Assembly: GCF_000003815.2 (NCBI RefSeq) | Contig: NC_049989.1 | Coordinates: 21,893,128-21,957,127, forward strand | Origin: Branchiostoma floridae | Lineage: Eukaryota; Chordata; Leptocardii; Amphioxiformes; Branchiostomatidae | Direction of reading: 5' to 3' | DNA length: 64,000 nt | In this document: one piece after another, positions 38,403-51,873 of the stretch | Numbering within the stretch: the stretch's first letter is position 1 | How the letters are laid out: each line of letters starts with the position of its first letter | The notes under the pieces: model-generated | Told to the model about the DNA's origin: nothing | Seen by the model: the letters and a program-made list of their open reading frames with translations, nothing else | Database searches by the model: none | Made by a program: the position numbers and the translations under genes

Positions 38403-39261
38403 GAGGGTCTGCATGGGGGGTCCCGACAAAGCTTTACGCCAAATTCAGAACACTCTTATATATGTATTACGCTAAGATCAAGGGATGTCTGTTTGCCTTG
38501 CTACAATTTACGTGAATAAGACGGCTTTCCACACCAATTATGGAAATCAACATGTAGGGTGCCTGCACCTTACAGGGGTCAGTCTTTTTACCGGAAAACA
38601 GAGGAAAACACAGTTAAACACCGGAAAACACATGAAGGAGTGTATAATCTACTGAAATACAGTATGTTTTGATGAGTAAACATGACAGGTCGCTATGTTT
38701 TGCCACAGAATAATCTACATATGGCCCTGGAATGAAGAAATTGTCAGAAAATGCATGAGACGACGGGCCGGACCGCCGCCGCCGCCACCCGGCGGCCATG
38801 TTTGTTTTTATTGCAGAATACATGTTTGTTTAGCGGGGTCTGATACTTTCACAACAAGACAGCTGATACCTACCGAACTTCAGTGCAAAAATCTGTTATA
38901 TATTGGCATAAATATAATATATATGAATCTACTCGGATTGTGATAAGAATCTGTTTTCTGTATTTCTTAATAAAGCTTGCAACGTTACATAATTTTGCAC
39001 AATCAGCACGTCCAGTCCGCCGGGTGGCGGCGGCGGTCCGGCCCGTAGTCTCATGCATTTTCTGACGATTTCTTCATTCCAGGGCCATATGTAGATTATT
39101 CTGTGACAAAACATAGCGACCTGTCATGTTTACTCATCAAAACATACTGTATTTCAGTAGATTATACACTCCTTCATGTGTTTTCCGGTGTTTAACTGTG
39201 TTTTCCTCTGTTTTCCGGTAAAAAGACTGACCGCCTTACAGAACAGAGCATACAGACCCTC
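38403..39261. mobile_element. foldback DNA transposon with GAGGGTCTG termini
   Basis: Begins GAGGGTCTGCATGGGGGGTC and ends GCATACAGACCCTC, the same termini as the element at 1339-2583. Possible 6-base target repeat TGTACT / TTTACT. Inside are long, nearly perfect inverted arms, 38577-38795 and 39017-39232 (about 217 bases each), with GC-rich inner ends (GGACCGCCGCCGCCGCC). The open frames starting MFCHRIIY are the same arm read twice, not genes. Confidence 0.85.
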
Positions 39262-41688
39262 TTTACTGTAAACATGAATGAACATGGATAAGGTCTTTAG
39301 GAAAAGGGGCTGCTTTGCATCTGTAAAACCCCTAGCAGTGTCTAATGTTATATACTTTTTAATTCTCTATTATATGATGGTTGTCAATCAATCAATCAAG
39401 AACCCTTTCATGTAATACCCAGTGGTGATAATCCATCCATTCACTCACAATTTCATTATCTTTACTAGTATCATTATCTCCTGGTCTTTGCTAGTATTAT
39501 TATGTGCGAGCACTTCATTCACTTTCTCCTATAAATCTGCAGAGACATTGTCTAAGCCCATGGGTTGGGCTGTAGCAAATTAATTCAGGACATACAGATC
39601 ATATTAAGTTGTGTGTTTGTTTGAATAAAGTTCCTGAATGGGGAGCATGCGGCTCCAGCGTCTTTTCTGAAGATGTGGCGTAAGTGTGAACGGTTGGCTT
39701 GAGGTTGTCCTTCCCCACTTACTACACAGATCATATTAAGGTTATACCAAGTTTTTTTATTTATTTATTGATTGGGCTTTTCCACAGCAGTGGTAGGTAG
39801 GGTGGAACAGGTGTTCTTTGCAAAGGTCACCAAGGACATACTCATAATGAATTTATACAAGAAATGTTCAATATATAATGAGAACAGAAATGATAAATCA
39901 ACCTGGTAAAGGATTCAATTAAAATAAAGAATTTCAAAATATTTCTGAACTGGAAAATAAACAAATTGTTAACACTCTAGCCTGTAGAAAAATCCAGTTT
40001 TAGGAGTGTATATGGGCCAGTTTTCATCTCAGGACAGGTTTCTATCTTTATGATTTATTATTTTTACTTCAAATGCCTGGGGACCAAAATGATAGACATC
40101 AGCGTAGCCTTGGTCAGACTTTTACCTGGTTTGCTAGTTTGTAAGTTGCTTACTTTTTTGCTTGGTTAGTTGGCTCGTTGGTTTCTGGTTAGATGATTGT
40201 TTTCCTAGAAGTGAACTTAGGAGGGTTATCAAAAGAGATTTCAGAAGGAGGTCTCTGATTTGTGTTTGTTTGTTCGTTTGTATGTTAGTATCGTCAGCCA
40301 AGTCCTGAAGTAATCAAACGTTTGGAGGAAAAGAGTTTTGCAGAAATGCAGATTTCCTGGTCCCTCACCTGGCCAGGTGGTGCGGACACGCCCGTGCTCA
40401 GGTTCAGGTTCATTACCTGCCTCAGGGGGGCGCTTGGGTATCGATTACACCCCGAGGGTCAGAGGTCACAGACAATTGGCTATCGATTTAAAAGTGACAG
40501 GTCAGAGGTCACCAGGGAGACCTGTCCTGTCAAGGACAAATGTGATGAGTGGGGAAAGTGAAATAAGAGAGTGAAAGTGATGAATGACACCTGAGTTCAT
40601 CAAACCAAGTCACTGCAGACTGGTATTTTTTTTCTAAGTATTAGCTCAATTTTTTTGTTCTTGGGTTTGAAAAATATGGCTAGAATCTGAGGGACAGTCT
40701 GTACCATGGTACACACAGTTTCAGGCAGTGAGTATAGTCAGAGACTCAGACTCAAGTGTTCCTCCAAGCACTCTGTTTTCATTTTGCTAGACTTGTACTG
40801 AAAAGGTTCGCAGACATCAAAGATGAATTTTTGTTTCCATTTTGCGTACCGTTTTTTTAATCACTGCTGTTATCCATGGCTTCAGAGTTACAGAAATACT
40901 TGAACTACAATCAGTAAACAAAACAATTAGCAAACAGTAATCTTCTGTTTCTAGAACCCTCTACAAGAAGCTTGATTTTTTTCTGTCCCCGCTGGAAGTA
41001 AGGTTTTCATCACTAGAAAATCCTGTCTTCCTCCAAGAACAGCACAGCTGATCCACAGGCAACATTTATAGACTTTGTCCTGCGTTCCAGCTAAACAAGA
41101 GTGTTTGTGTTGGAAGAAAAGCCAGACAAAGTCTGCAGCCAAGAAAATCAAGTTCTGCACGATCATATTTGTACTGAGGATGAACCCAACTTTTTCTGGC
41201 AGTAGGATTGTTCCATGTTTTAAACCACAGGGGTGGTCATAAGTGTTCATATTAAGTACATAATAGAGCTTGTCAAAAATTGTACATGGGGGAAAAAGCT
41301 TTCTGACAAAAATGTCAAATATGTTGTAGAATGAAATGAAGCCAAATTGATTAAGAAAAACGGGAACACTGACGTAATTTGTGAAAAAAGAGTTGTTACT
41401 TTATCAGAGTATTCTGATATCAAGGAGCTGGAAATCAAACTGCAACCAAAATAAGGTTTACATGTAGGTTGTTCACACTTCTGTTGTGAATTTTTTTATG
41501 CCTAGACATTCCAACCAGGAGACAAAACTTACAAACAGTACAAGGTCACAGGAAACTCTGCACTACTCATTTCTACATGGTTGGTTTCCGTGGCAACCCT
41601 GCCAGTTGGAGGGGACACGCCCCGCTGGTCCAGGCAGGGTGATTGACAGGTGAGAAGGACGTTTGCTTGGCGGTCTCCACGTCAGATG
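39262..41688. other. non-coding, nothing recognised
   Basis: No exon that I can support. The 79-codon frame at 40322 lacks family resemblance. Confidence 0.4.
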
Positions 41689-41702
41689 GTTGCCATGGCA
41701 AC
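41689..41702 (+). promoter_or_regulatory. perfect palindromic RFX X-box
   Basis: GTTGCCATGGCAAC is the textbook X-box. A near-identical site, ATTGCCATGGCAAC, lies at 45668-45681. Neither has a recognised target gene nearby, so function is uncertain. Confidence 0.4.
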
Positions 41703-42417
41703 AGATGGCACCCTCACTTCATCTCACGTCAGACCTGGTCTGGGCTTTCTCTGGGCAGGGTTGGAACTATCGTAGCTACTGCTTTGGTTGCTTCCTGGAC
41801 AACCTGTACATGTGTGACATTTTGGTTGTCCAGCAAGTGTAGCTCAAAGTACCCAGCTGGACATCACGTCTTCTTCCTGGGCACTTCTGTGTTCCACACC
41901 GCACATCAGTCAGGGCACAAAAAGGGAGTCGCAGAGATGAAATTAATGTACATTTACAAGGTTAGATTTCTGCTAGTACTAGTATCTGTATCTGTATCTA
42001 AAACTGTGACTGTGAAGATGTGCGTAATGAATTATACCTGAAATGCAATGTGAAATGTAAGCTGAAATGTCATTTTATAAAGGAAACGGTCAAGCAGGGC
42101 ACGCCACTCATATATTGAGGACAAAACATGGCACTTTTTTGTTATTGCATTGCTAGTGCTGCTTACCTACATGTATGGCTTGATCCACTCACACCGGGAT
42201 GGATTCCTACTCTTTTTGCTAGACTTCTGTGCAGTGCTACTAGTAGTACTAGTAGTAGCAGTTCTGTGTGATGCTGGCAAACCTATTGTTATCCTGAACC
42301 AGGGAATTGTGTTGATCTGGCCTGAGTCCGGGAGTTAAGTAAAGTGCTTGTGTACACTGTTGTAAGTACCTCAGCTCAGCCCCAGTAGTACCAATATGTC
42401 AGTCTGTGCACAGGTGA

Positions 42418-42755
42418 CAGGGCTCAAAATATGCAGGTTAGTGCAGGTAAAATTGGAGCTGTGCAGGTATTTCTGGTGTCTACCTGCACCTAACCTGCAC
42501 TGGACCATATACTGGCTTTACATATACTATGCTGTAGGTGTATTGTGGATTTTTTAGCAGCTGCATTCAATTTGACTGTTACCACTTTTGAAGTATAAAG
42601 AAGTAATAGCAATGGTTCCTCAACAATTTTAGTATGATCCATACTTCCCAAATTCAGAGTGGTGCAGGTAAAATTTGTCTGGTGCAGGTTATTTCCAGTG
42701 TTACCTGCACCAGTGCAGGTATGCAGAAAAAAGGATTTCAAGCCCTGGGTGAACA
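42418..42755. mobile_element. interspersed repeat with GGGCTCRAAAT ends
   Basis: Starts AGGGCTCAAAATATGCAGG and ends GATTTCAAGCCCTGG, with repeated ACCTGCAC motifs inside. Related termini flank 44569-44909, about 55917-57040 and 57168-58024. Confidence 0.5.
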
Positions 42756-42949
42756 TAAGAACAGGGGGCTTGAGTGTGTGGAGAGGACATGGTGTTTGGC
42801 TATGTGATTACTTCAATGGTCTAGCTTTCTCTAAACTGTTGACCACATCTGCAAACCTAGGCTGTGTGACGGGCTCAATAGAGGGTCTGGAGTTAGGAAC
42901 TACATACTTAAAATGTGGCTGCACCTATAGATACATGTATTAGTGTAGG

Positions 42950-43302
42950 ATTATGTTTGTAAGTGTACTTTAGCATATTCTTGAATTGATTTAACTTAAG
43001 CATCTGAAAAAAAAAAGTATATGACTTGGTTGTATCCTTGTTGATATATTATACAGAACGTGAGATTCAAACCCAAAAGAGAGGTAGGAAGGTTTGTGAT
43101 CATAACGTCTTGTCGACACTCTATTTCACCCAAATTGTATTCTGGACACCTCCATATTCAGGTTGGATGCGCCTGTTCGAATTCCCACTGTAAATTCCGA
43201 ACCCTAAAGCTACCCTGTTAAACTTATAGTGGTATGCAGCTTCGGCTGCCTTACCCAGTTACTGAGAAGGGGTTGCAGAGCAGGCTTAACAGGTGGCTGT
43301 CG
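42950..43302. other. non-coding, nothing recognised
   Basis: No gene or repeat recognised before the minisatellite. Confidence 0.4.
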
Positions 43303-43690
43303 GACTAGTCCACTCCACATCTGAGGGGCCAGTAGGACTAGTCCACTCCACATCTATATTATAAGGTGCCAGCAGGACTAGTCCACTCCACATCTGAGGT
43401 GCCAGCAGGACTAGTCCACTCCATATCTATATTATAAGGTGCCAGCAGGACTAGTCCACTCCACATCTGAGGGGCCAGTAGGACTAGTCCACTCCACATC
43501 TATATTATAAGGTGCCAGCAGGACTAGTCCACTCCATATCTGAGGGGCCAGTAGGACTAGTCCACTCCACATCTATATTATAAGGTGCCAGCAGGACTAG
43601 TCCACTCCACATCTGAGGTGCCAGCAGGACTAGTCCACTCCACATCTGAGGTGCCAGCAGGACTAGTCCACTCCACATCTGAGGGGCCAG
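43303..43690. repeat. minisatellite of alternating 33- and 40-base units
   Basis: Eleven copies of GACTAGTCCACTCCACATCT. The first eight units alternate between a short tail GAGGGGCCAGTAG and a long tail ATATTATAAGGTGCCAGCAG; the last three carry the short tail only. This implies amplification of a two-unit higher-order repeat. Confidence 0.92.
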
Positions 43691-44568
43691 CAGAATAGGA
43701 CATATTAGAGAATACAACACAGTTTAATTTGCAGTGCCCATAATACCAGACCAACTGCATACACAAGCTTTTAAAGTTATTACCCACCAAAAAAAAGAAA
43801 CTGCTGTCCTCGTTTAAGGTATACCAGCAGGCAGCTGTACCTTGTACCTGACTATTCCACTCCCTGAAACTGCACATTACCAAGGTAAGACTTTCCTCTA
43901 AATAGTCTAAACCCTGTTTTTCATGTCTCTAACTTAGAAAAAAACTCTCAACTTAGTTAAGAGTTTTTTCCTAATCCAAGAAACAACATGTTGAATTTGT
44001 GTAGTCTAATCTGTGTTTATTATTATTAAAAGTCTGATTATGTCCCAAACTAAACTCTAAACTTTTGGTCAACACTTGAAACGTATTTGGCTAAGTCCTT
44101 CTCCAATTTTCTAATCTGTATTGTCATCATCATTGGTCAGCTGCACCGCAGGCGACTGTAAGTTTCTTCCATGCCCTTCTGTCGGCAGCTATATTGTATC
44201 TGTATTAGACATGGTGGATTTGTTCCACATTCAGCTGAACATTCTACCTGTACCGATATTCCCGCTTGGTTTCACCTGTGTGGTGGTGAGAGTTATTCTT
44301 ACCTGGTCATATTTTCCTTACCTGTGCTCAGGTGAGGCTGTATTGTCACCTGGTGGCCATGCACAACCCATACATGTAGTTATAGGCAAGTGGTATTTGT
44401 ACAATGTACATGGTTCAATTGGGTCACCTGAGCCAATTCGTTACAACCGCTCAGAACAAGGCCAATATTCTTCCTCTTCTAAGTAGTAGTACTCGTAGTA
44501 ATATAGTTATAGTAGTACGTAGTAATGATTTAATCTCCCTTATAAAATACCACAGCTTTGCAGTGTGG

Positions 44569-44909
44569 TGCTCGAAATATTTTTTTAAGCCAGGTTGCCC
44601 AGGCAGCAACCTCAGTCAAAAGCCAGGTTGTGCCATCAACATTTCAGGTTGCCCCACTTCCAAGTTGTTACATTCATCAAATCAGCTACTTATAGTCATT
44701 ATCTTTTCTTCCAGTTACATGTAGCTACTTGATATGCTGTATCTTAAGAAATAGATACAAAAGCTTATGCATGTAGGTGAGGGGAAAAGCAGTGTTCCAA
44801 CTGCAGTATTTCAGGTTGCACACTGTGCTTCCTGGGTTTACAATTGAGTTGCGCCAAGCAAAATGTGGTAGCATCTGCAAGTGTACAAGTGGATATTTCT
44901 AGTGCTGCA
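44569..44909. mobile_element. interspersed repeat, CTCGAAAT family
   Basis: Begins GTGCTCGAAATATTTTTTTA then AGCCAGGTTG, and ends near GTACAAGTGGATATTTCTAG. It shares blocks with 57168-58024 (CAGGTTGC..CCACTTCCAAGTTGTTAC). Confidence 0.6.
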
Positions 44910-45121
44910 GTATGTATACACCATAATAATGAAGTGGGGAAGATAATGCTACACCATAACCAGCCAGGCGGTGCCAGACAGTCTGCCCAGCTGTGGCAAC
45001 CCTGTAGCAACTTGTGATTACGTCTGCCACACCGGGACCCACATCAGCACAAACCCTGCGTCTCAGGAAGTGAAAGTACGGGTACAAGAAAGAGAAAGTG
45101 GTCCTCTGGGCACCTGTGAAG

Positions 45122-45333
45122 TACTGTAAATGCTTTTAAATTCGTGGAGATTTAATTTCGCGTTAACGGGAAAATGGACTTTTTGCGGTGGTTTTAATTT
45201 CACGGTAGTACCATGCACTGTAGTCTCTTCATGCCATGGAAAAATGTCCGCGGTAGTTTTAAATTTGCGGTGAAGCGGCCGCCGCAAAAACAGCGAACAT
45301 TAAACCCTCACAAAAGTTTCTGCATTTACAGTA
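45122..45333. mobile_element. MITE of the TACTGTAAAT family, copy 2
   Basis: Ends TACTGTAAATGC and GCATTTACAGTA. The interior has TTTAATTTCGCG, GCGGTGGTTTTAATTTC and GTACCATGCACTGTAGTCTC. Confidence 0.8.
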
Positions 45334-46030
45334 CCCTTCAAGTGATTAAAATCTATCCACTGAATATCAATGTACATTTCAGTGACAAGTGAAGCAAAAG
45401 ATATTTTGCAGAATATAAAGCCACGTTCGCAGGTCTTGCTGTTGTGAGGATTACAAAGAAATCTCTTTGATCAAATGAAATAAAGCATAATATAAATTGA
45501 GTTCTGAAGGGAAGTAAGATATATCAAACCTGGCTAACTTCCAGCTCGGCACTTCTAGAACTTAGTAGAAGGAACCTGCAGTCTTAGTGCGGTCTCTACT
45601 GTCTCTGGGGTAAAGGTCAGCTAGGAGACAATTTTCTGGGAAGAACAACAAGGCTGGCGATAGAACCATTGCCATGGCAACCAGGCTTTTAGCTAGGATT
45701 TTATTATAGGGAGTCCAAATTTATTGGTGAGTTGCGGTAAGTGACTATTCTAGGGGGGTTCAGGGGCATCCACCTTCCATGGTGCAGAGTTTTTGATGAT
45801 TTTAAGGCTAGGCAAGACACTCAGAGTTACTCATGCAGAACGATTTCTGAGTCTACCCGAAGGGGTGGAGTAAGTCAATGCCCCCTGGGTGGAGATCTGA
45901 TAAGCCATGGAGGTGGATAAGCTCTACATTAACCTGACCCCTCTCCTGGGACAGGCCATGTTTGGGCCAAGGTTTGGACAGCACATTTGTAAGTCAAAAC
46001 TGGTTAAATGACAGAATCAAAGTGACAGAA

Positions 46031-46130
46031 NNNNNNNNNNNNNNNNNNNNNNNNNNNNNNNNNNNNNNNNNNNNNNNNNNNNNNNNNNNNNNNNNNNNNN
46101 NNNNNNNNNNNNNNNNNNNNNNNNNNNNNN
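46031..46130. other. assembly gap (N)
   Basis: Exactly 100 N, likely a gap of unknown size. Confidence 1.
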
Positions 46131-47606
46131 AAAGAAGTCGACCAGTTCTAACGACAGTGCCCTCCAGTGATTTTTTTATATAGTATCTTTGCCTTCCCGT
46201 TCCTACATCATTTCATATTTGACTCGGCCTTTCCTATTTTTTGAGGAAGGTGAATAGTTACAGTTGTTTTAAAAGTAGGAAATCCTTCGATATATCTGTA
46301 CTTTTTTACTTCAACTATGATAAGAAAATACAATGAAGAAACATAAATTGCTGCCAGCTATTGCCCTGATACGGTAACCGTAATATTTCCATACTTCCAC
46401 AAAACATCATCCACCTTTCTACATAGCCAAAATGGATCTGTCCACTGTAGGGAGAATACATTGTTTAATCAGTAAACAGTCCTTTCTTATCTCAAAAGTT
46501 TGTTAATTTGGCCCATATATGGAGCAAACTCATGTTCCAACAAATATTCAAGAATATTATTTTGTATTTAAGTGCATATTTGTGACCATTTTCGTCTTTT
46601 TACTGCATCTTTTCAAGCCAAAGCAAGACAACATGATACGTCTAAAAGACGCGCCATGTGTTTTCAATCGGCCAGGCTCCGGGCCGGCCCGGGAGCATGG
46701 GGACCCCCTGGGACATTGATTGACAGGGATATGATGACTTTTGCATCTCATCTGACTTCGGGAATCGTCGGAAACCAATAGTATTCCTTTTTTTGTAAGA
46801 TTAATTCACGGCATACGTTCGTGTGACACCATATTTGGAAGTGCCATATGCTGGGGGAGGGGTGTGTGCCTGGTTGTATGTATTGAGTTTATGGGCTGTA
46901 CCATTCCTGGGGACCACACGACTCCCAGATAATTTGTATGAAAAAAAAGCATATTTCGGTAATATCTTCGTCATATATGTGATTTGGTGAACAAATATTA
47001 CTAACAACCTTAACTTTGTGTTCACATAACTGCTAGTGACCATCATTTTGGCAGTATTTTGATGTGTTTTTAAATAACTTTAAGACAAACGGACGGCAGT
47101 CTTTGAAACCGGAAGTTGAGATTCGGCCGTAATTTTATTCAAACCTTTGACTATTTCCTTAAATATAACTTGATGGATGTTATGTACATATACTTTTGTA
47201 AGTTGTGTCCAAGTTTCGTTGTAGTAGGATGAAAAATGCCTACGCTACAGGGTTGAAAAGATAGTAACCCCTACGTGCACCCAGACCCGCGCTGGGACAC
47301 TCTGGGGGCACCTTAACTTATTTAAGTTAAAATAGTGCATTCTGATGTAGGGTAGCATCCCTGGTCAATCAGAATTTCTTGCTTGTCAGAGGATTTTCTC
47401 CCCAGTGTAAGGGCGTCCAGTGCCTCAAATTTCTTGTTATTTTAAGAAAGCGCGTCCAGATGAGGAATTGACTTGCGTGCCTGGCTGAAAGCCTGATGTC
47501 AACAATGCTCTCTGGTTAGATGTGAGACTGAAACCACAGGGAGAATGGCGATTCCTGTCAATAAGATATTCCTGTCAATAAGATTTGTTTGGTTAATGGT
47601 TTGCGT
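46131..47606. other. non-coding, nothing recognised
   Basis: No gene supported. The short frames lack family resemblance. Confidence 0.4.
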
Positions 47607-47607
47607 G

Positions 47608-48092
47608 GGGCCGTGTAGCGCTGTGGCAGCATATTCGGCCCGTGAACGAGAGGTTGCGGGTTCGAATCCAGCTGCCGTGTTACCGATCTTGGGCCCTTGG
47701 GAAGGGCACTTTACACGACTTTCTTCACTTTACTCGGGTGAAAATGAGTACCTAGCTTCCGCTAGGGCCGCCTTCTGATGGAGGTCCCGTGTCTGGGAAG
47801 AGCAACACCCCAAGCACGTTAAAGAACCCGCCGCATGTGCGAACATTAGCGGATCAAACCATTCCGGCCTAAAAAGGGGTAGGGAATCTCCCGAGCAGCC
47901 CTCGTAACCCCTGCTTCGCCTATTGGGTCAGTTAGTCCTCACTCATAGTGAGCAATTGGGCTGGTCTCAATCATGATGTTTCTGACCTAGGGCGAAGAGA
48001 TGCTGTTACAGTTCCAATCATGTAACCCGTAACCTTGAGTGGCCTTCAGGCCTTGTTACGTGGTGACCATTAAGTGAAAAAAAAAAAAAAAA
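47608..48092 (+). mobile_element. tRNA-derived SINE with poly-A tail
   Basis: The 5' part resembles a tRNA: GTGTAGCGCTGTGGCAGC (A-box region) and GGTTGCGGGTTCGAATCCAG (B-box). A body follows with CACGTTAAAGAACCCGCCGC and GGGCCCTTGGGAAGGGCACT. It ends in 16 A at 48077-48092. About 485 bases. No intact tRNA cloverleaf is claimed. Target duplication not resolved. Confidence 0.85.
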
Positions 48093-48394
48093 TTTCTCTT
48101 TCACCAAAATAGAAGACTAGTGGCTGGTGATTGAAGTACTAGTGATCTCTACTAGACTAAGTATGCATTTTACAGGTGCAATTGACTGTTTCATGAGCAA
48201 GATGTTTCGTTTTCAGAATCACCTTGCCCTATAGCTAGGCCACACCAGTTTATGTCCTCGGACATTTCTGAAGTAAAAAGCATGAATAAGTCCAGATGAA
48301 AACTCTCACTGTAGACTGGTAGGAAAACTTGCATCTCATTGAAACTGTGCATTTTCTATCCACTTTCTCCTCAGTCACAGTTTATACACCAATA

Positions 48395-48783
48395 TAAGGC
48401 CAAACCAATTTAATTTCTTGGTTCTCAGATTTAAAAGAATTGAAATAAACCTCAACTGGAAAAACATAATGATAATGAAGCCTGAGGACCAGGTTTGTGC
48501 CTTGACTCACTCAGTTTCAGTTTTTTTTATGGGGTGAATACAGTCATATATACAGCCTACCCTATAGCTTTATGATTTCCTCTTGCTATATTACACTAGT
48601 AATGTATTAGTAACTGAAATTGTTGCAATATATTGTATATGTATAGTATTAGATTGTACCCTTTGTTGTATATACATTGCCAATATACATTGTCACTGAT
48701 GCAATTGTTGCGCAATAAACCATCTATCTATATTTTCACTTTTAGAAATCCAGGAAGCAAGAAATTAAATTGATATGGCCTAA
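48395..48783. mobile_element. MITE of the AAGGCCACACC family, copy 2
   Basis: Left TAAGGCCAAACCAATTTAAT then TTCTTGG; right inverse AGAAATTAAATTGATATGGC then CTAA. The pairing runs about 40 bases. Confidence 0.7.
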
Positions 48784-51110
48784 CGTTTTTGTTCAAATCT
48801 GAGAAACAGCAAATTTGTCCCAATTGTACCAGACTGTATAAAGGTTAATCAGTTATGGCAATATCCCCAGAACATTGAAGTACTTGCTGCACATAGGATT
48901 ATCCTGAAGGACCCTTGACTCTGACCTTGTGGTGGCTAGGGTCATGACCTCTCTGACCTTATCTCCCACAGCTTCTCAAGGTCATTACTAAGTGCCTGAA
49001 GGTCACTCCTTGTAGAAATTTCTTCAAAGCAATACTTTCAAATGGCCATAGTCTTGGCACAGACGTCTTGTTTTTCAGGCCTGTAAATTCACTCTAAGAC
49101 ATTTGTTTGAATTCTGCTTGAAGCCAGAAAAATCCAGTAGATCTGGAAAATGCAAGACGTCAATGAAAATATAGTTCGAGTATCATTGTGAAAACAATAT
49201 TCTTAATTTGGTATAAAATGAGGACGTATGTTATCGGTTCAGTGAATGTCCAGGCAAAAGTATCTTTTAGCATTAATAATTAATAATCATCAACTCCCTC
49301 CACATAACGAGCAGCACTTCAAATCTAGCACTTCCAAATATGGTACCCTGGAAATTTGGGGGTGACTTTCCTAATTAAAAGTGACCGCTGCGCTGTATTA
49401 ATCCGCTGCCCTTGGCTGGTGTCGTGTTACTCATGAATTATTCACGCCTCAGACTGTCCCCTGCCGCAGGGTAACCTGATATGGCCTGTCCTCATCAGGC
49501 AGTCTGAGGTCATCCAAAACTAGTCTGGCTTTTTTCTGTGCAATTTATTTGGCGGTACGGTAAATTGTGCAGCTGCAAAATGAGCAAATAAATGCCGTAG
49601 GTAACAAAAAAATATCAGAAAATGTAAGTACTATTGTCATAGAAAACAAAATTGAAAAAAAGATTAAAGAAGAAGATCTGAAGAACACAAATGAAGAGTC
49701 TATTCAGTAAACCATACTCTGCATGTTCAGTCATTTTTCAACCTTCCTGACCACAATTAGATTTCATAATAAAGTCAAATCTTTTTGGCCAAACTTTTTT
49801 TATTCGCACGCTCACATCAGTTTTGGTGTTCCCAGAAGGTTTCACCCATATAATAGAATCAACTCAGCCTAATGCGATGGACATAAAAGTAGAAAATAGT
49901 GACAACATTACCAGGTGTACTAATCCCCCAAAACTTACAGGTTGATATAATCACTCACTACTTACCAACATGCGTCACTCAAAACAGCATTAGGGAACCA
50001 TCATAATGATTTCTGTGTGATTTATCCTGCTTTTACCCATTAAAGTTTCCAATATAATCTGAGAAAATGAAGGTAAAGTGCCATGTAATACATGGACTGC
50101 AGCTGCAACAATCTCTGATTTTTCCTAGTCCATAAATTTGACACAGAAAATTTCAGTGCCGGCACTTTTAATGGCTGCAGCTGATGTAAAGCACAGTAAT
50201 TGCACCGTGGTGAAAAGTGATTTTGGTCAGATTTCGTGTCCAACATGTTGTATATATTTGTTTCACCAATGCAGAAATGAGTTATTGTTAAAGTCTGGTT
50301 TAGGCCTGATTCCACTTCCCTCTAACTTTTAGAGAAACAGACTGTATACGTAACACATGATAAACAATGACTGGTGTACCATAACTTCTGGATGCTACCA
50401 TTGCTTTTCCCCAGGGGAGGAAGGCTTGTGGAAGTGGGTGATTTGAAAGTGAATCTCCCAACGTGCTTGCAAATTTAAGCAGTCTCCTGGATTGCAACCT
50501 CGAAGTGGTAAGAAAAAATACCAAAACTGCAGGGTTAGAATGGCTGTGATCTGTGGATTAAAGTGTCTGTTGTTTAACTGCTTGACACACGGATATAATT
50601 GTCTCAGCTACGGGGGATCATTGTTGGAAACATCTGACCATTTCCAAACTCATCTCCAGTTGCACGAGTAACTGCTCTTTGGTCATTGTTGATTGTTGAA
50701 CTTCTAATTCCTTGATACAAGTCGAAAATGAGAGTTTTTTTGTTTTATTTCGATCCATTTATCTTTCAGGAGGATTGAATAATCACACTCTTTGGAAGGA
50801 ATGATTGTTATAGATGTGTGTTGGATGTAAAGTGTGCCTCAAAGCATCTAGTTTTGGTATTTAAGACGTAGATAAAGTACTCCTATCAAAGCTGGAGTGG
50901 TGGGAATCGTGGATTGTTGAGCTCGCAGCTTCGACTCGCTTTGATGTGGAGTTAATAAGTCCCTGATTGGGGAGAAGAAAGCCTTAAAGGAGCTTCATTA
51001 AGGAGACGTTCTTGTTTCTTAAGTAGCGGGAGAAGCTTATTTCTCTAACCAAGTGGTGTAACTTGATACTACCAGGGAGTAGGGAGGAATTTGATTGGTC
51101 CATTTGTCTT
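48784..51110. other. non-coding, nothing firm
   Basis: No coding exon supported. A block near 49380-49450 and another near 50900-51060 look less repetitive and could be conserved non-coding DNA; that is a guess without alignment. Confidence 0.3.
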
Positions 51111-51117
51111 CAGTACG

Positions 51118-51180
51118 CAGCGTTCGTTAGGGAGGGCTGTGTTCGTTAGGGAGGCTGGGTTCGTTAGGGAGGGCTGTAAC
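51118..51180. repeat. short tandem repeat GTTCGTTAGGGAGG
   Basis: Three near-identical units. Confidence 0.8.
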
Positions 51181-51873
51181 TGTGGGGATGGATGGGGTTG
51201 GAACAGAGGGAGATCGTGTTACTTACTTAATATCTAACAATGACTGACCTGTGCCAGAAATATCATATGGTTTCACACTGTGGTTCTGTACATGTATTTA
51301 GAACCGTGTCACTAGTTTTTCATCCCAAAAGGCAACAGATTGAATATGAAACTGAACATGCTAAATCGGATAAAGGCAATTTCTCAAAAATATTTCCTGA
51401 GGTGTTTTTATCAGATTTGGAAGTTTCAAATTGACTCCACAGGTGCTTAGATTGCTGTATAAAACATTACTAGCAAAGATTGAGATGCGTCAGGATCTGA
51501 TGTTAACGGTATTGTCTGTTAGGTGCCACCCTTCCATTTCTGGAGAAAGCTAGGGACTTTTATCATGGAGGCTCGTCTGTGTTGGTAGTAATCATAGTAC
51601 AATGCTAAACTTTCTTCCCATACAAAGGTACACACGGATCAAATTTGCAACAACCACTGTCACCTTCTTCAGGATCAATACTAGTGCTGATGACCAATTA
51701 CTTCCGAAGGTTAAAAGCTGTTGTATCAAAGGGACCATTTCAATGACTTGCAGTATGGAAAGACCTTATTACCAGCTTATTCCCTCGGCTCTCAGACACT
51801 TTCCTTTCAGATGAAGCCAGATGTCAAGATGAAAACAGAAGACTGAGGGCAAAAATTGAATCTGACTATATAT

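Noticed and set aside
38695-39114. Two frames beginning MFCHRIIYIWPWNEEIVRKC on opposite strands
   Set aside because: The same foldback-transposon arm read twice.
45063-45287. Similar small frames at 45063-45287 (-) and 51972-52157 (+)
   Set aside because: They are two copies of one MITE, not paralogous genes.
45907-46013. 34-codon frame MEVDKLYINLTPLLGQ... before the gap at 46031
   Set aside because: No family recognised, no acceptor support, too short to claim.
47545-47778. Possible tRNA gene with B-box GGTTCGAATCC
   Set aside because: It belongs to a ~485-base SINE with a poly-A tail, and no complete cloverleaf is visible.
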